Part shown: positions 25,899-34,825 of the stretch, piece by piece
How positions within the stretch are numbered: position 1 is the stretch's first letter
Layout of the letters: the number at the start of each line of letters is the position of its first letter
Origin: Methylobacterium nonmethylotrophicum
GTDB taxonomy: Bacteria > Pseudomonadota > Alphaproteobacteria > Rhizobiales > Beijerinckiaceae
Length of the DNA stretch: 64,000 bases
Assembly: GCF_004745635.1 (NCBI RefSeq)
Contig: NZ_SRLB01000002.1
Coordinates: 124,001-188,000 of the forward strand
Reading direction: 5' to 3'
Program-made: the position numbers and the translations under genes
The notes under the pieces: model-generated
What the model was told of the DNA's origin: nothing
What the model saw: only the letters and a program-made list of their open reading frames with translations
Databases searched by the model: none

Positions 25899-28800
25899 AT
25901 GAAGTCGTTCAACCTCTCCGAATGGGCGCTGTCGCACCGCTCCTTCGTCTGGTTCCTGATGATCGTGGCGATCGTCGCCGGCGCGATGTCCTACCGCAAG
26001 CTCGGCCGCGAGGAGGACCCGGCCTTCGCGATCAAGACCATGATCGTGCAGGCGACCTGGCCCGGCGCCACCATCGGCGACACCCTCGACCAGGTCACCG
26101 ACCGGATCGAGAAGGAGGTGCAGCAGATCAGCGCGGTGGACTACACCAAGAGCTACACCACGCCCGGCCAGGCGACGGTGTTCGTCCAGCTGCGCGACAC
26201 CACGCCGCCGAAGACGATCCCGTGGCTGTTCTACCAGGTCCGCAAGCGGCTGGGCGACATCAAGGGCACCTTCCCGTCGGGGATGCAGGGCCCGTTCTTC
26301 AACGACGAGTTCGGCGACGTCTACGGCAACGTCTACGCCTTCACGGCCGACGGGCTCTCGATGCGCCAGCTGCGCGACTACGTCGAGACGGTCCGCACCC
26401 GGATCATCAAGGTGCCGAGCATCGGCAAGACCCAGATCCTCGGCGCCCAGGACGAGGTGATCTCCCTCGACTTCTCGACCCGCAAGCTCGCCGGGCTCGG
26501 CATCGACGTGCAGTCGGTGATCAGGACGCTGCAGGCCCAGAACGCGGTGGCGCCCTCGGGCGTGATCCAGGCCGGGCCGGAGCGGGTCTCGGTGCGGGTC
26601 GGCGGCCAGTTCGCCGACGAGAACAGCCTGAAGGCCATCAACCTGCGGGTCAACGACCGCTTCTTCCGCCTCTCGGACGTGGCCGAGATCGAGCGCGGCT
26701 ACGCCGACCCGCCCCAGGCGCTCTTCCGCTACAACGGCCAGCCTGCGATCGGGCTCGCCATCGCCATGCAGCAGAGCGGCAACCTGCTGGAATTCGGCGA
26801 GGCGCTGAAGGGCCGGATGCGGCAGGTCGAGGCCGAGCTGCCCGTGGGGGTGGGCATCCATCTCGTGTCGGACCAGCCGCGCATCGTCGAGGAGGCGGTC
26901 GGCGGCTTCACCAAGGCGCTCGTCGAGGCGGTGGTGATCGTGCTCGTGGTCTCGTTCCTGAGCCTCGGGGTGCGGGCCGGCCTCGTGGTCTCGTTCTCGA
27001 TCCCGCTCGTGCTCGCCATCGTGTTCGTGATCATGGAGATCATGGGGGTGACGCTGCAGCGCATCTCGCTCGGCGCGCTGATCATCGCGCTCGGCCTCCT
27101 CGTCGACGACGCGATGATCACGGTCGAGATGATGGTGGCACGGCTCGAGGCCGGCGACAGCCTGCACAAGGCCGCGACCTTCGCCTATACCTCGACCGCC
27201 TTCCCGATGCTCACCGGCACGCTCGTCACCGTGGCGGGCTTCCTGCCGATCGGCTTCAACGGCTCGGCCGCCGGCGAGTACACCTACTCGCTGTTCGTGG
27301 TGATCGCGGCCTCGCTCCTCGTCTCCTGGGTGGTGGCGGTGCTGTTCGCACCCCTGATCGGCGTGAAGATCCTGCCCAAGACCATGAAGGGCCACCACGA
27401 CAAGCCCAGCCGGCTCCTCGCCGGGTTCAGGGCCCTGCTCCTGCCGGCGATGCGCTTCCGCTGGATCACGGTCGCGGTCTGCATCGGGATGCTGGGGCTC
27501 GCGATCGTCGGCATGGGGCGCGTGCAGCAGCAGTTCTTCCCCTCCTCCGACCGGCCCGAGGTGCTGGTCGACCTGACCCTGCCGCAGAATGCCAGCATCG
27601 CCGAGACCAAGGCGCAGATGGACCGGTTCGAGGCGGCGCTGAAGGGCGATCCCGACATCAAGCGGTGGAGCTCCTATGTCGGCCAGGGGGCGATCCGCTT
27701 CTACCTGCCGCTCGACCAGCAATTGCAGAATGCGTTCTTCGGCCAGATCGTGATCGAGACCGGCTCGCTCGAGGCCCGCGAGCGGACCATCGCGCGGCTC
27801 ACCGCGCTGGCGCGCCGCGACTTCGTCGGCATCGACGCCTTCATCCACACCCTCGATCTCGGCCCGCCGGTCGGCCGGCCGATCCAGTACCGCATCAGCG
27901 GCCCCGACCTGCAGGTGGTGCGCCAGCAGGCGCTGAAGCTCGCCGGTCTCGTGGGGCAGAACCCGCATGTCGGCCTGCCGACCTTCGACTGGAACGAGCC
28001 CGGCAAGGTGCTGCGGGTCGAGATCCTGCAGGACAAGGCGCGCCAGCTCGGCGTGACCTCGCAGGACATCGCCGGCATCCTCAACGGGGTGGTCGGCGGC
28101 ACCTCGATCACCCAGGTCCGGGACGCGATCTACCTCGTCGACGTGGTCGGCCGGGCGCAAGGAGCGGAGCGCCGCTCGGTCGACACCCTCGAGAGCCTGC
28201 AGATCGCGACGTCGGGCGGCGCGACGGTGCCGCTCCTCGCCTTCGCGCGGATCCACTACGACCTCGAGCAGCCGATCGTCTGGCGCCGCGACCGGATGCC
28301 GACCATCACGGTGCGCGCCTCGATCACCGACGCGACCCAGCCGCCCACCGTGGTGGCGGCCCTCGAACCCGCCATGACGCAGTTCCGCGCCGAATTGCCG
28401 GACGGCTACGACCTCGCGACCGGCGGCGCGGTCGAGGAGAGCGCCAAGGGCCAGGGACCGATCGCCGCCGTGGTGCCGGTGATGCTGCTCGTCATGGCGT
28501 TCTTCCTGATGGTGCAGCTCCAGAGCATCCAGAAGCTCTTCCTTGTCTCGAGCGTGGCGCCGCTCGGCCTCATCGGCGTCGTGGCGGCCCTGCTGCCGTC
28601 GGGCGCGCCGATGGGCTTCGTGGCGATCCTCGGCATCCTGGCGCTGATCGGCATCATCATCCGCAACGCCGTGATCCTGGTGACCCAGATCGACGAGTTC
28701 GAGGCCGAGGGCATGGATCCCTGGAACGCCGTGGTGGAGGCGACCTGCCACCGCATGCGCCCGATCCTGCTCACCGCCGCGGCCGCGAGCCTCGGCATGG

Positions 28801-28997
28801 TGCCGATCGCCCGCGAGGTGTTCTGGGGACCGATGGCCTACGCGATGATCGGCGGCATCATCGCGGCGACCTTCCTGACGCTGTTCTTCCTGCCGGCGCT
28901 CTATGTCGGCTGGTACCGGATCCGGCCGCAGAAGAAGGACGGGCATCGGACGGACGGGCATCCGGTCGCGCGGGCCCACGCTCCGGCGGAGGCGTGA
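25899..28997 (+). CDS. RND-family multidrug efflux transporter
   Basis: A 1032-residue inner-membrane proton/drug antiporter of the AcrB/HAE1 type. The first helix (SFVWFLMIVAIVAGAMSYRKL) leads to a large periplasmic loop, LGREEDPAF being typical of the TriC/VexF branch. Helix 4 has the proton-relay Asp pair in GLLVDDAMITVEMM, and a second periplasmic loop follows the seventh helix. The C-terminal half ends in GIIIRNAVILVTQIDEFEAEGM and MRPILLTAAAASLGMVP. The 74-base gap after the second adaptor and shared strand make a three-gene operon. No outer-membrane TolC-type gene is present nearby. Confidence 0.96.
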   Translation: MKSFNLSEWALSHRSFVWFLMIVAIVAGAMSYRKLGREEDPAFAIKTMIVQATWPGATIGDTLDQVTDRIEKEVQQISAVDYTKSYTTPGQATVFVQLRDTTPPKTIPWLFYQVRKRLGDIKGTFPSGMQGPFFNDEFGDVYGNVYAFTADGLSMRQLRDYVETVRTRIIKVPSIGKTQILGAQDEVISLDFSTRKLAGLGIDVQSVIRTLQAQNAVAPSGVIQAGPERVSVRVGGQFADENSLKAINLRVNDRFFRLSDVAEIERGYADPPQALFRYNGQPAIGLAIAMQQSGNLLEFGEALKGRMRQVEAELPVGVGIHLVSDQPRIVEEAVGGFTKALVEAVVIVLVVSFLSLGVRAGLVVSFSIPLVLAIVFVIMEIMGVTLQRISLGALIIALGLLVDDAMITVEMMVARLEAGDSLHKAATFAYTSTAFPMLTGTLVTVAGFLPIGFNGSAAGEYTYSLFVVIAASLLVSWVVAVLFAPLIGVKILPKTMKGHHDKPSRLLAGFRALLLPAMRFRWITVAVCIGMLGLAIVGMGRVQQQFFPSSDRPEVLVDLTLPQNASIAETKAQMDRFEAALKGDPDIKRWSSYVGQGAIRFYLPLDQQLQNAFFGQIVIETGSLEARERTIARLTALARRDFVGIDAFIHTLDLGPPVGRPIQYRISGPDLQVVRQQALKLAGLVGQNPHVGLPTFDWNEPGKVLRVEILQDKARQLGVTSQDIAGILNGVVGGTSITQVRDAIYLVDVVGRAQGAERRSVDTLESLQIATSGGATVPLLAFARIHYDLEQPIVWRRDRMPTITVRASITDATQPPTVVAALEPAMTQFRAELPDGYDLATGGAVEESAKGQGPIAAVVPVMLLVMAFFLMVQLQSIQKLFLVSSVAPLGLIGVVAALLPSGAPMGFVAILGILALIGIIIRNAVILVTQIDEFEAEGMDPWNAVVEATCHRMRPILLTAAAASLGMVPIAREVFWGPMAYAMIGGIIAATFLTLFFLPALYVGWYRIRPQKKDGHRTDGHPVARAHAPAEA

Positions 28998-29222
28998 GGG
29001 ACCGCCGCCCGCTCGCGGCGAGGCCGGCGCGCACCGCGCCGCGCCACGGCGCGGACGGACCAGGCGAGGGCGTCCGGATCGATCGCGTCGGTGCGGGGAG
29101 GCGAGGTGCCGGCAGAGCCGTTCGCGGAGAGCGATGCGTGCGGGTCGCCGGCCGGGCGCGCTCGTCGGTGAACCCGGGGGGCCGTCCGCGACGGCTCGCT
29201 AAACCGCGCCGATGACGCCATC

Positions 29223-31604
29223 ATGGGCGGGCATGCCACCGCCCGTCCGGCACGACGCGCCGCCACTCCGTCCGGTCTCCCCTTGCTCGACCCTCCCCCG
29301 CCGCAGGCCCGGCTCGAGACCACGGCCACCCCGATCCCCCCGGCGCCGCGGGCGGCGCGATGGATCCCACGCGCGATCCTGATCGCGGGACTGCTCGCGA
29401 CGGGGCTGAGCACCGCCCTGATCTGGCGCTCGGCCGAGATGCGCGACCGGCTGGTCTTCCTCCACGCCACCGAGATCGAGCTGCGCACGGTCGAGGACCA
29501 GTTCCGCACCTACACGGCCCTCCTGCGCGGGGCCGCCGGCCTGTTCGCGGCCAACGACGATGCCGTCACGCTGGCGGAGTTCCGGGCCTACGTGGAGCGC
29601 ATCGAGTTCCAGAGCCTCTATCCCGGCTTCCTCGGCATCGGCTTCACGCCGACCATGCCGGCCGCGGAACGCGAGCGGTTCGCCGCGCGGGCCGAGGCGC
29701 TGGGCGTGCCCGGCTTCCGCGTGCGCCCGGCGACCGACAATCCCCTGATCAGTCCGGTCCTGTTCGCCGAGCCGCCCAACCCGCGCAACCAGGCCGCGAT
29801 CGGCTACGACGTGATGTCCGACCCGGTCCGGCGCGACATGGTCGAGCGCGCGCGCGACACCGGCCTGCCGGCCGCCTCGGCGCGCATCCAGCTGGTGCAG
29901 GAGATCGACGCGAACAAGCAGGCCGGCTTCCTCGTCGCCATGCCGATCTATGCCGGCGGCCCCGTACCCCCCGACCTCGACGAGCGGCGACGGCGGTTCC
30001 TGGGCTTCATCTTCGGCGCCTTCCGGGCCGACGACCTGTTCAACAGCATCGTGGCGGCCGAAGCCGAGGAGGACGCCGCCTTCGCGATCTACGACGGGCT
30101 CCCCAGCGAGGCGACGCTGCTGCACCGGTCCGCGCGGGGTTCGAGCGCCGCCGCCGGCCGGCTCACCCGCGAGACGACGCTCGAACTGGGTGGCCGCATC
30201 TGGACCGTGCGGTTCGAGCAACGCGTCTCCCCGCGGCGCGGCTCGGCGCTGCTGGAGGTCGGGCTCGTCTGCGGCGGAGGCCTTCTCGCCACGGCCTTGC
30301 TGGGCTTTGCCGCGTTCCGGCAGCGTCGCACGCAGGACGAGATCCGCCGGCTCAACGCCTCCCTGGAAGCCCGGGTCGAGGAACGGACGCGCGCCTTGCG
30401 GGATGCGGCCGACCGCCTGCGGCAGGCCGGTGAGGACCGCGCCCGCATGGAAGAGGTGCTGCGCCAGTCGCAGAAGATGGAGGCGGTGGGCCAGCTCACC
30501 GGCGGCCTGGCGCATGATTTCAACAACCTGCTCGCAGGCATCTCCGGGTCGCTGGAGCTGATCGAGGCCCGCATCGGCCAGGGCCGGTCCAAGGACGTCG
30601 CGAAGTACATCGTCGCGGCCCAGGGCGCGTCGAAGCGGGCCGCGGCGCTGACGCACCGCCTTCTCGCCTTCTCGCGGCGCCAGACGCTGGCACCCCGGGC
30701 CCTCGACACGAACAGGCTGGTCGAGGGGATGCTCGACCTGATCCAGCGCACCGTCGGCCCGGCCATCGACGTGCAGCACGTCGGTGCCGACGATCTCTGG
30801 CCCGCGCTGGTCGATCCCTCGCAGCTCGAGAACTCGCTCCTGAACCTGTGCATCAACGCGCGGGACGCGATGCCGGACGGCGGCCGGATCGTCATCGAGA
30901 CGGGCAATCGCTGGCTCGACCGCCGGCAGGCGGAGGCGCAGGACATGCCGGAGGGCCAGTACCTGTCGCTGTGCGTGACCGATACCGGCAGCGGGATGCC
31001 GCCCGAGGTCGTCGCCCGGGCGTTCGACCCGTTCTTCACCACCAAGCCGATGGGCGCGGGCACGGGCCTCGGCCTGTCGATGATCTACGGCTTCGCCAAG
31101 CAGTCGGGCGGGCAGGTGCGGATCACCTCCGAAGTGGGCGTGGGCACGACGGTGTGCCTGTATCTGCCGCGACATCGGGGCGCGGTGGACGCGGAGGTGC
31201 CGGACCCCGAGAGGCGTCCGATGGCCCATGCCGGGGCCGGCGAGACCGTGCTGGTCGTGGACGACGAGCCGACCGTGCGCATGCTCGTGACCGACGTGCT
31301 GAGCGACCTCGGCTACACCGCGGTCGAGGCCGCGGACGGAGCCGGGGGCTTGCGGGTGCTGCAGTCGGACGCGCGCATCGACCTGCTGGTGACGGATGTG
31401 GGCCTGCCCGGCGGCATGAACGGGCGCCAGCTGGCGGACGCCGCCCGGGTCGGCCGTCCGGGCCTGAAGGTCCTGTTCATCACCGGCTACGCGGAGACGG
31501 CCCTGCTCGGCAACGGCCAGCTCGAACCCGGCATGGCGGTGATGACCAAGCCGTTCGCCGTCGACGCCCTGGCGTCCCGCATCCGTGAGATGATCGTTTC
31601 CTGA
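29223..31604 (+). CDS. CHASE-domain hybrid sensor histidine kinase with receiver
   Basis: A 793-residue membrane sensor. The first membrane helix (about residues 47-65) is followed by a periplasmic CHASE domain (TVEDQFRTYTALLRGAAGLF, YPGFLGIGFTP, GYDVMSDPVRRDMVERARDTG), a second helix near residue 350, and a coiled coil. Then come HisKA with the phosphorylated His431 in GGLAHDFNNLL, an HATPase domain (NLCINARDAMPDGG, FDPFFTTKPMGAGTGLGLSMIYGF) and a C-terminal receiver with acceptor Asp725 (LLVTDVGLPGGMNG). CHASE domains bind small signals such as cytokinin-like or diffusible compounds in relatives. There is no adjacent partner response regulator. Confidence 0.92.
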   Translation: MGGHATARPARRAATPSGLPLLDPPPPQARLETTATPIPPAPRAARWIPRAILIAGLLATGLSTALIWRSAEMRDRLVFLHATEIELRTVEDQFRTYTALLRGAAGLFAANDDAVTLAEFRAYVERIEFQSLYPGFLGIGFTPTMPAAERERFAARAEALGVPGFRVRPATDNPLISPVLFAEPPNPRNQAAIGYDVMSDPVRRDMVERARDTGLPAASARIQLVQEIDANKQAGFLVAMPIYAGGPVPPDLDERRRRFLGFIFGAFRADDLFNSIVAAEAEEDAAFAIYDGLPSEATLLHRSARGSSAAAGRLTRETTLELGGRIWTVRFEQRVSPRRGSALLEVGLVCGGGLLATALLGFAAFRQRRTQDEIRRLNASLEARVEERTRALRDAADRLRQAGEDRARMEEVLRQSQKMEAVGQLTGGLAHDFNNLLAGISGSLELIEARIGQGRSKDVAKYIVAAQGASKRAAALTHRLLAFSRRQTLAPRALDTNRLVEGMLDLIQRTVGPAIDVQHVGADDLWPALVDPSQLENSLLNLCINARDAMPDGGRIVIETGNRWLDRRQAEAQDMPEGQYLSLCVTDTGSGMPPEVVARAFDPFFTTKPMGAGTGLGLSMIYGFAKQSGGQVRITSEVGVGTTVCLYLPRHRGAVDAEVPDPERRPMAHAGAGETVLVVDDEPTVRMLVTDVLSDLGYTAVEAADGAGGLRVLQSDARIDLLVTDVGLPGGMNGRQLADAARVGRPGLKVLFITGYAETALLGNGQLEPGMAVMTKPFAVDALASRIREMIVS

Positions 31605-31979
31605 CCGGCCTCGATGCCGTGGCGGCGGCCCCTCGCGGGCAGCCCGCGCCGGCTTCGCCGTCGCCTTCTCACAGGGCGCGACCCCGGAGCCGGGGCGGTC
31701 CCGCGCGCCCGCCAACGCGGTGCGTGCCGACGCCGGCCCGTGCGCGAGAGGCGGCGGCCTGCGCCGCCTCCCCGTGTCCCGGACCGCCATCCGGCGGCTG
31801 ACGGACCCGCACCGTTCCGCACCGCACCGCCGCGCCCGCGCCGCGTTCGGCCGTCCTGCGGACAGGCCGGTCCGGGCGCGGCCGGAAGGTTGGCGAAGCG
31901 TCCCGTGGCGGCGCGTCCCGGCCCGCGCGAGCCTTCGATCGACCGGCCCCTGCCGGTGCAGACCTTCCGGAGGCTTCCC
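31605..31979. other. Gap before the sortase-target operon
   Basis: 375 GC-rich bases with no gene I can support. The frame of the next gene is open through it, but neither a ribosome site nor a family domain appears before the GTG at 31980. It should carry the promoter of the sortase operon, not recognisable by eye. Confidence 0.5.
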
Positions 31980-34166
31980 GTGACCCGACGCGCCATCGCC
32001 GAACCGCTGCCCCGCAACCTCCTCATCGGCCCGCTCGTCGCGGCCCTACTGGCGGCCTTCGGCGGGCCGCCGGCCCGGGCCCAGCCGGCGGGCGCCGCCG
32101 CGGCCGAGGCGGGCGGCGGCACCCTTCTCCTGCGCCACGGGGGGGCCGCGCCGGTCGCGGCGCCGCGACTGGCCGCCGACGCCGCCATCGCGGTGAGCGG
32201 GCCGACCGCCCGGGCGACGATCACCCAGGCCTTCCGCAACACCACCGCGGAGTGGGTCGAGGGCACCTACCTGTTCCCCCTGCCGGAGGACGCCGCCGTC
32301 GATGCGATGCGGCTCGTGGTCGGCGACCGGGTGATCGTCGCCGACATCCGCGAGCGGCAGGCGGCGCGGCGCGACTACGAGGCCGCCCGGGCCGAGGGCA
32401 AGGCCGCCGCCCTGACCGAGCAGCAGCGGCCCAACCTGTTCACCAACGCGGTCGCCAACATCGCCCCGGGCGAGACCGTGCTGGTCCAGATCCAGTACCA
32501 GCAGAGCGTGCGGCGCTCCGGCGACACCTACTCCCTGCGCCTGCCGACCGTCGCGGCCCCGCGCTACAGCCCGGCCCCGCCGGCGGTGCAGCAGGCCGCG
32601 GAGGGCCGCGAGGCACCCGACCCCGTGCCCGACCGCCACGCGATCGCGGCACCCGTGCTCGATCCGGCCCGCCACGGACCGGTCAACCCGCTGACGCTCT
32701 CGGTCGACCTCAAGGCCGGGTTCGCCCTCGGCTCGGTCGCGAGCGCCACCCACGCGATCACCGTCGAGGCCCCGTCCGATCGTGAGCGCCGCATCGGCCT
32801 GCGCGACGGCGCCACGGCGGCCGACCGGGATTTCGAGCTGACCTGGACGCCCGCTCCCGGGGCGAGCCCCGGGGTCGGCCTGTTTCGCGAGCGGGTCGCA
32901 GGCGCGGAGGCCGTGCTCGCCGTCGTGACCCCGCCCGCGACGGCGCTCCCCGCCGCCCCGATGCCCCGGGACGTGATCTTCGTCATCGACAATTCCGGCT
33001 CGATGGGCGGCACCTCGATCCGCCAGGCCAAGGCGAGCCTCCTCGTCGGCCTCGACCGGCTGCGCCCGGGCGACCGCTTCAACGTGATCCGCTTCGACGA
33101 CACGATGGAGACCGTCTTCCCCGACCTCGTGGCGGCGGACGCGACGCATCTCGACGCGGCCCGGCGCTTCGTCGCCGGGCTCGAGGCGCGCGGCGGCACC
33201 GAGATGCTGGCCCCGCTCCAGGCGGCCCTGAGGGACGCCCGCCCCGAGGAGATCGGGCGGGTGCGCCAGGTCGTGTTCCTGACCGACGGCGCGATCGGCG
33301 ACGAGGCGCGGATCTTCTCGGCCATCGCGGAGGCGCGTGGGCGCACGCGGCTGTTCATGGTCGGGATCGGCTCGGCCCCGAACGGCCACCTGATGCGCCA
33401 CGCCGCCGAACTCGGCCGCGGCACCTTCACGCAGATCAGCACGGTCGGCGAGGTCGCCGACCGCATGCGCGAGCTCCTGGTCAAGCTCGAGAGCCCGGTC
33501 GTCACGGATCTCGCCGCGACCTTCTCGGAGGAGGCCGAGGCGACCCCGTCGCTGCTCCCGGACCTCTACCGCGGCGAGCCGGTGACGATCGCGGCGCGGA
33601 TGCGGGAGGCCAAGGGGACCCTGACCCTCACCGGCCGGATCGGCGGCGCGCCCTGGCGCACGGTGCTGCGCCTCGACGAGGCACAGGACGGCGCCGGCAT
33701 CGGCAAGGTCTGGGCCCGGGCCCGGATCGGCGAGGCCGAGACCGCGCGGATCACCGGGCGGATGACCCCCGAGGCCGCCGACGCCGCGATCCTGCGGCTC
33801 GCCCTCGACCACGGGCTGACGACGCGCCTGACCTCCCTCGTCGCCGTCGACGCCACGCCGCGCCGGCCCAAGGCCGCCCGCCTCGCGCGGACCGACCTGC
33901 CCCTCAACCTGCCGGCCGGCTGGGACTTCGAGGCGGTGTTCGGCCAGGATCTCCCGCACGTCCCAGGCCGGGCTGCGCCCGGGCGTCCGGCCGAGCCCGG
34001 ACGTCCGGCAGAGCCCGGACGCCGGGCCGAGCTGATCCCGGCCACGACCGGCACTATCGCCCTGCCGCAGACCGGCACGGATTCGGAGCTTCGGCTGCTC
34101 ATCGGGGCGGCGCTGATCGGCCTCGCCCTGCTCATGCGGGCCGCCAGTCGCCGGGTGGCGCCGTGA
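31980..34166 (+). CDS. VIT/vWA surface protein with LPQTG sorting signal (sortase target)
   Basis: A 728-residue exported protein. A signal peptide ends near GPPARAQPA. A VIT domain (from about residue 70: ITQAFRNTTAEWVEGTYLFPLPEDAAVD, with RPNLFTNAVANIAPGETVLVQIQY) is followed by a von Willebrand A domain with the MIDAS motif DNSGSMGGTS and TDGAIGDE. At the end are the sorting signal LPQTG (residues 695-699), a hydrophobic helix and a basic tail (RRVAP). This is the layout of the marine proteobacterial sortase target family (TIGR03788). The GTG start has GGAGG six bases ahead. The sortase gene overlaps its stop, so the two are coupled one-to-one. Confidence 0.93.
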   Translation: MTRRAIAEPLPRNLLIGPLVAALLAAFGGPPARAQPAGAAAAEAGGGTLLLRHGGAAPVAAPRLAADAAIAVSGPTARATITQAFRNTTAEWVEGTYLFPLPEDAAVDAMRLVVGDRVIVADIRERQAARRDYEAARAEGKAAALTEQQRPNLFTNAVANIAPGETVLVQIQYQQSVRRSGDTYSLRLPTVAAPRYSPAPPAVQQAAEGREAPDPVPDRHAIAAPVLDPARHGPVNPLTLSVDLKAGFALGSVASATHAITVEAPSDRERRIGLRDGATAADRDFELTWTPAPGASPGVGLFRERVAGAEAVLAVVTPPATALPAAPMPRDVIFVIDNSGSMGGTSIRQAKASLLVGLDRLRPGDRFNVIRFDDTMETVFPDLVAADATHLDAARRFVAGLEARGGTEMLAPLQAALRDARPEEIGRVRQVVFLTDGAIGDEARIFSAIAEARGRTRLFMVGIGSAPNGHLMRHAAELGRGTFTQISTVGEVADRMRELLVKLESPVVTDLAATFSEEAEATPSLLPDLYRGEPVTIAARMREAKGTLTLTGRIGGAPWRTVLRLDEAQDGAGIGKVWARARIGEAETARITGRMTPEAADAAILRLALDHGLTTRLTSLVAVDATPRRPKAARLARTDLPLNLPAGWDFEAVFGQDLPHVPGRAAPGRPAEPGRPAEPGRRAELIPATTGTIALPQTGTDSELRLLIGAALIGLALLMRAASRRVAP

Positions 34167-34735
34167 GGGCGCTCCCCGCCCTCCTGGCCGCCTGCGGCCT
34201 CGGCCTCGCGGCGCAGGGGGCGTGGGTTCCCGCCAAGGCCGCCCTGGCGCAGGCGCTCCTCGCCCGCGCCTTCGCCCGCACCCTCGCGGAGGGCGGCCCC
34301 GTCCGCCCCTGGCCCTGGGCCGACACCGTGCCGGTCGCCCGCATCGCCTTCCCGAGCCTCGGGGAGGCGTACCTGGTCCTCTCGGGCGCGAGCGGGCAGG
34401 CACTGGCCTTCGGGCCGGGCCAGGTCGAGGGCACGCGGGAGGCGGGGGAGCCCGGAACGGCGGTCTTTGCGGCCCACCGCGACACCCAGTTCCGCAGCCT
34501 CGGCCGGCTCCGCCCCGGCGACCCCGTGGAGGTGCGGCGCCGGGACGGGCGGCTCGTGCGCTTCCGCGTCACCGGATCCCGGGTCGTGCGCTGGGACCGG
34601 TCCGGGCTCGATCCGGATGCGCCGGGGCGGCACCTCGTCCTCGCCACCTGCTGGCCCCTCGACGCCCTCGCTCCGGGGCCCGAGCGCCTGCTGGTGGAGG
34701 CGGTCGCCGAGGCGCCGCCCACGGCCGAGCCTTGA
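34163..34735 (+). CDS. Class GN-type sortase
   Basis: A 190-residue transpeptidase that cuts LPXTG-type signals and joins the protein to an acceptor. The catalytic triad is visible: His105 (VFAAHRDTQF), Cys163 (LVLATCWPLDAL) and Arg175 (PERLLVEAV). An N-terminal hydrophobic segment anchors it in the inner membrane. The GTG start overlaps the stop of the target gene (GTGA). Sortases are rare in Gram-negative bacteria; this type (TIGR03784) normally pairs with a single vWA target, as here. The acceptor structure is unknown. Confidence 0.93.
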   Translation: MRALPALLAACGLGLAAQGAWVPAKAALAQALLARAFARTLAEGGPVRPWPWADTVPVARIAFPSLGEAYLVLSGASGQALAFGPGQVEGTREAGEPGTAVFAAHRDTQFRSLGRLRPGDPVEVRRRDGRLVRFRVTGSRVVRWDRSGLDPDAPGRHLVLATCWPLDALAPGPERLLVEAVAEAPPTAEP

Positions 34736-34772
34736 CGCCCGGTGAGCTGTGCGGTTTCGTGCGGATCCGTCC

Positions 34773-34820
34773 GGGCCCGCACGGGTCCGACCGGGACCCG
34801 CACGGGTCCCCTTGGGACCC
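34773..34820. promoter_or_regulatory. Array of palindromic operator-like sites
   Basis: GGGACCC-GCAC-GGGTCCC (34793-34810) is a perfect 7-base inverted repeat. A near copy, GGGCCC-GCAC-GGGTCC, is at 34773-34788 and a third half site GGGACCC at 34814-34820. The array lies immediately before the XRE-like regulator and 40 bases after the sortase stop. It is a good candidate for an autoregulatory site, although it could instead be repeated coding sequence if translation starts further upstream. Confidence 0.55.
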
Positions 34821-34825
34821 GCAGG

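Noticed and set aside
24621..28979. A very long minus-strand open frame opposite the RND operon
   Set aside because: It is the antisense of three well-supported genes. Its His/Arg/Gly/Asp-rich, domain-free composition is typical of GC-rich shadow frames.
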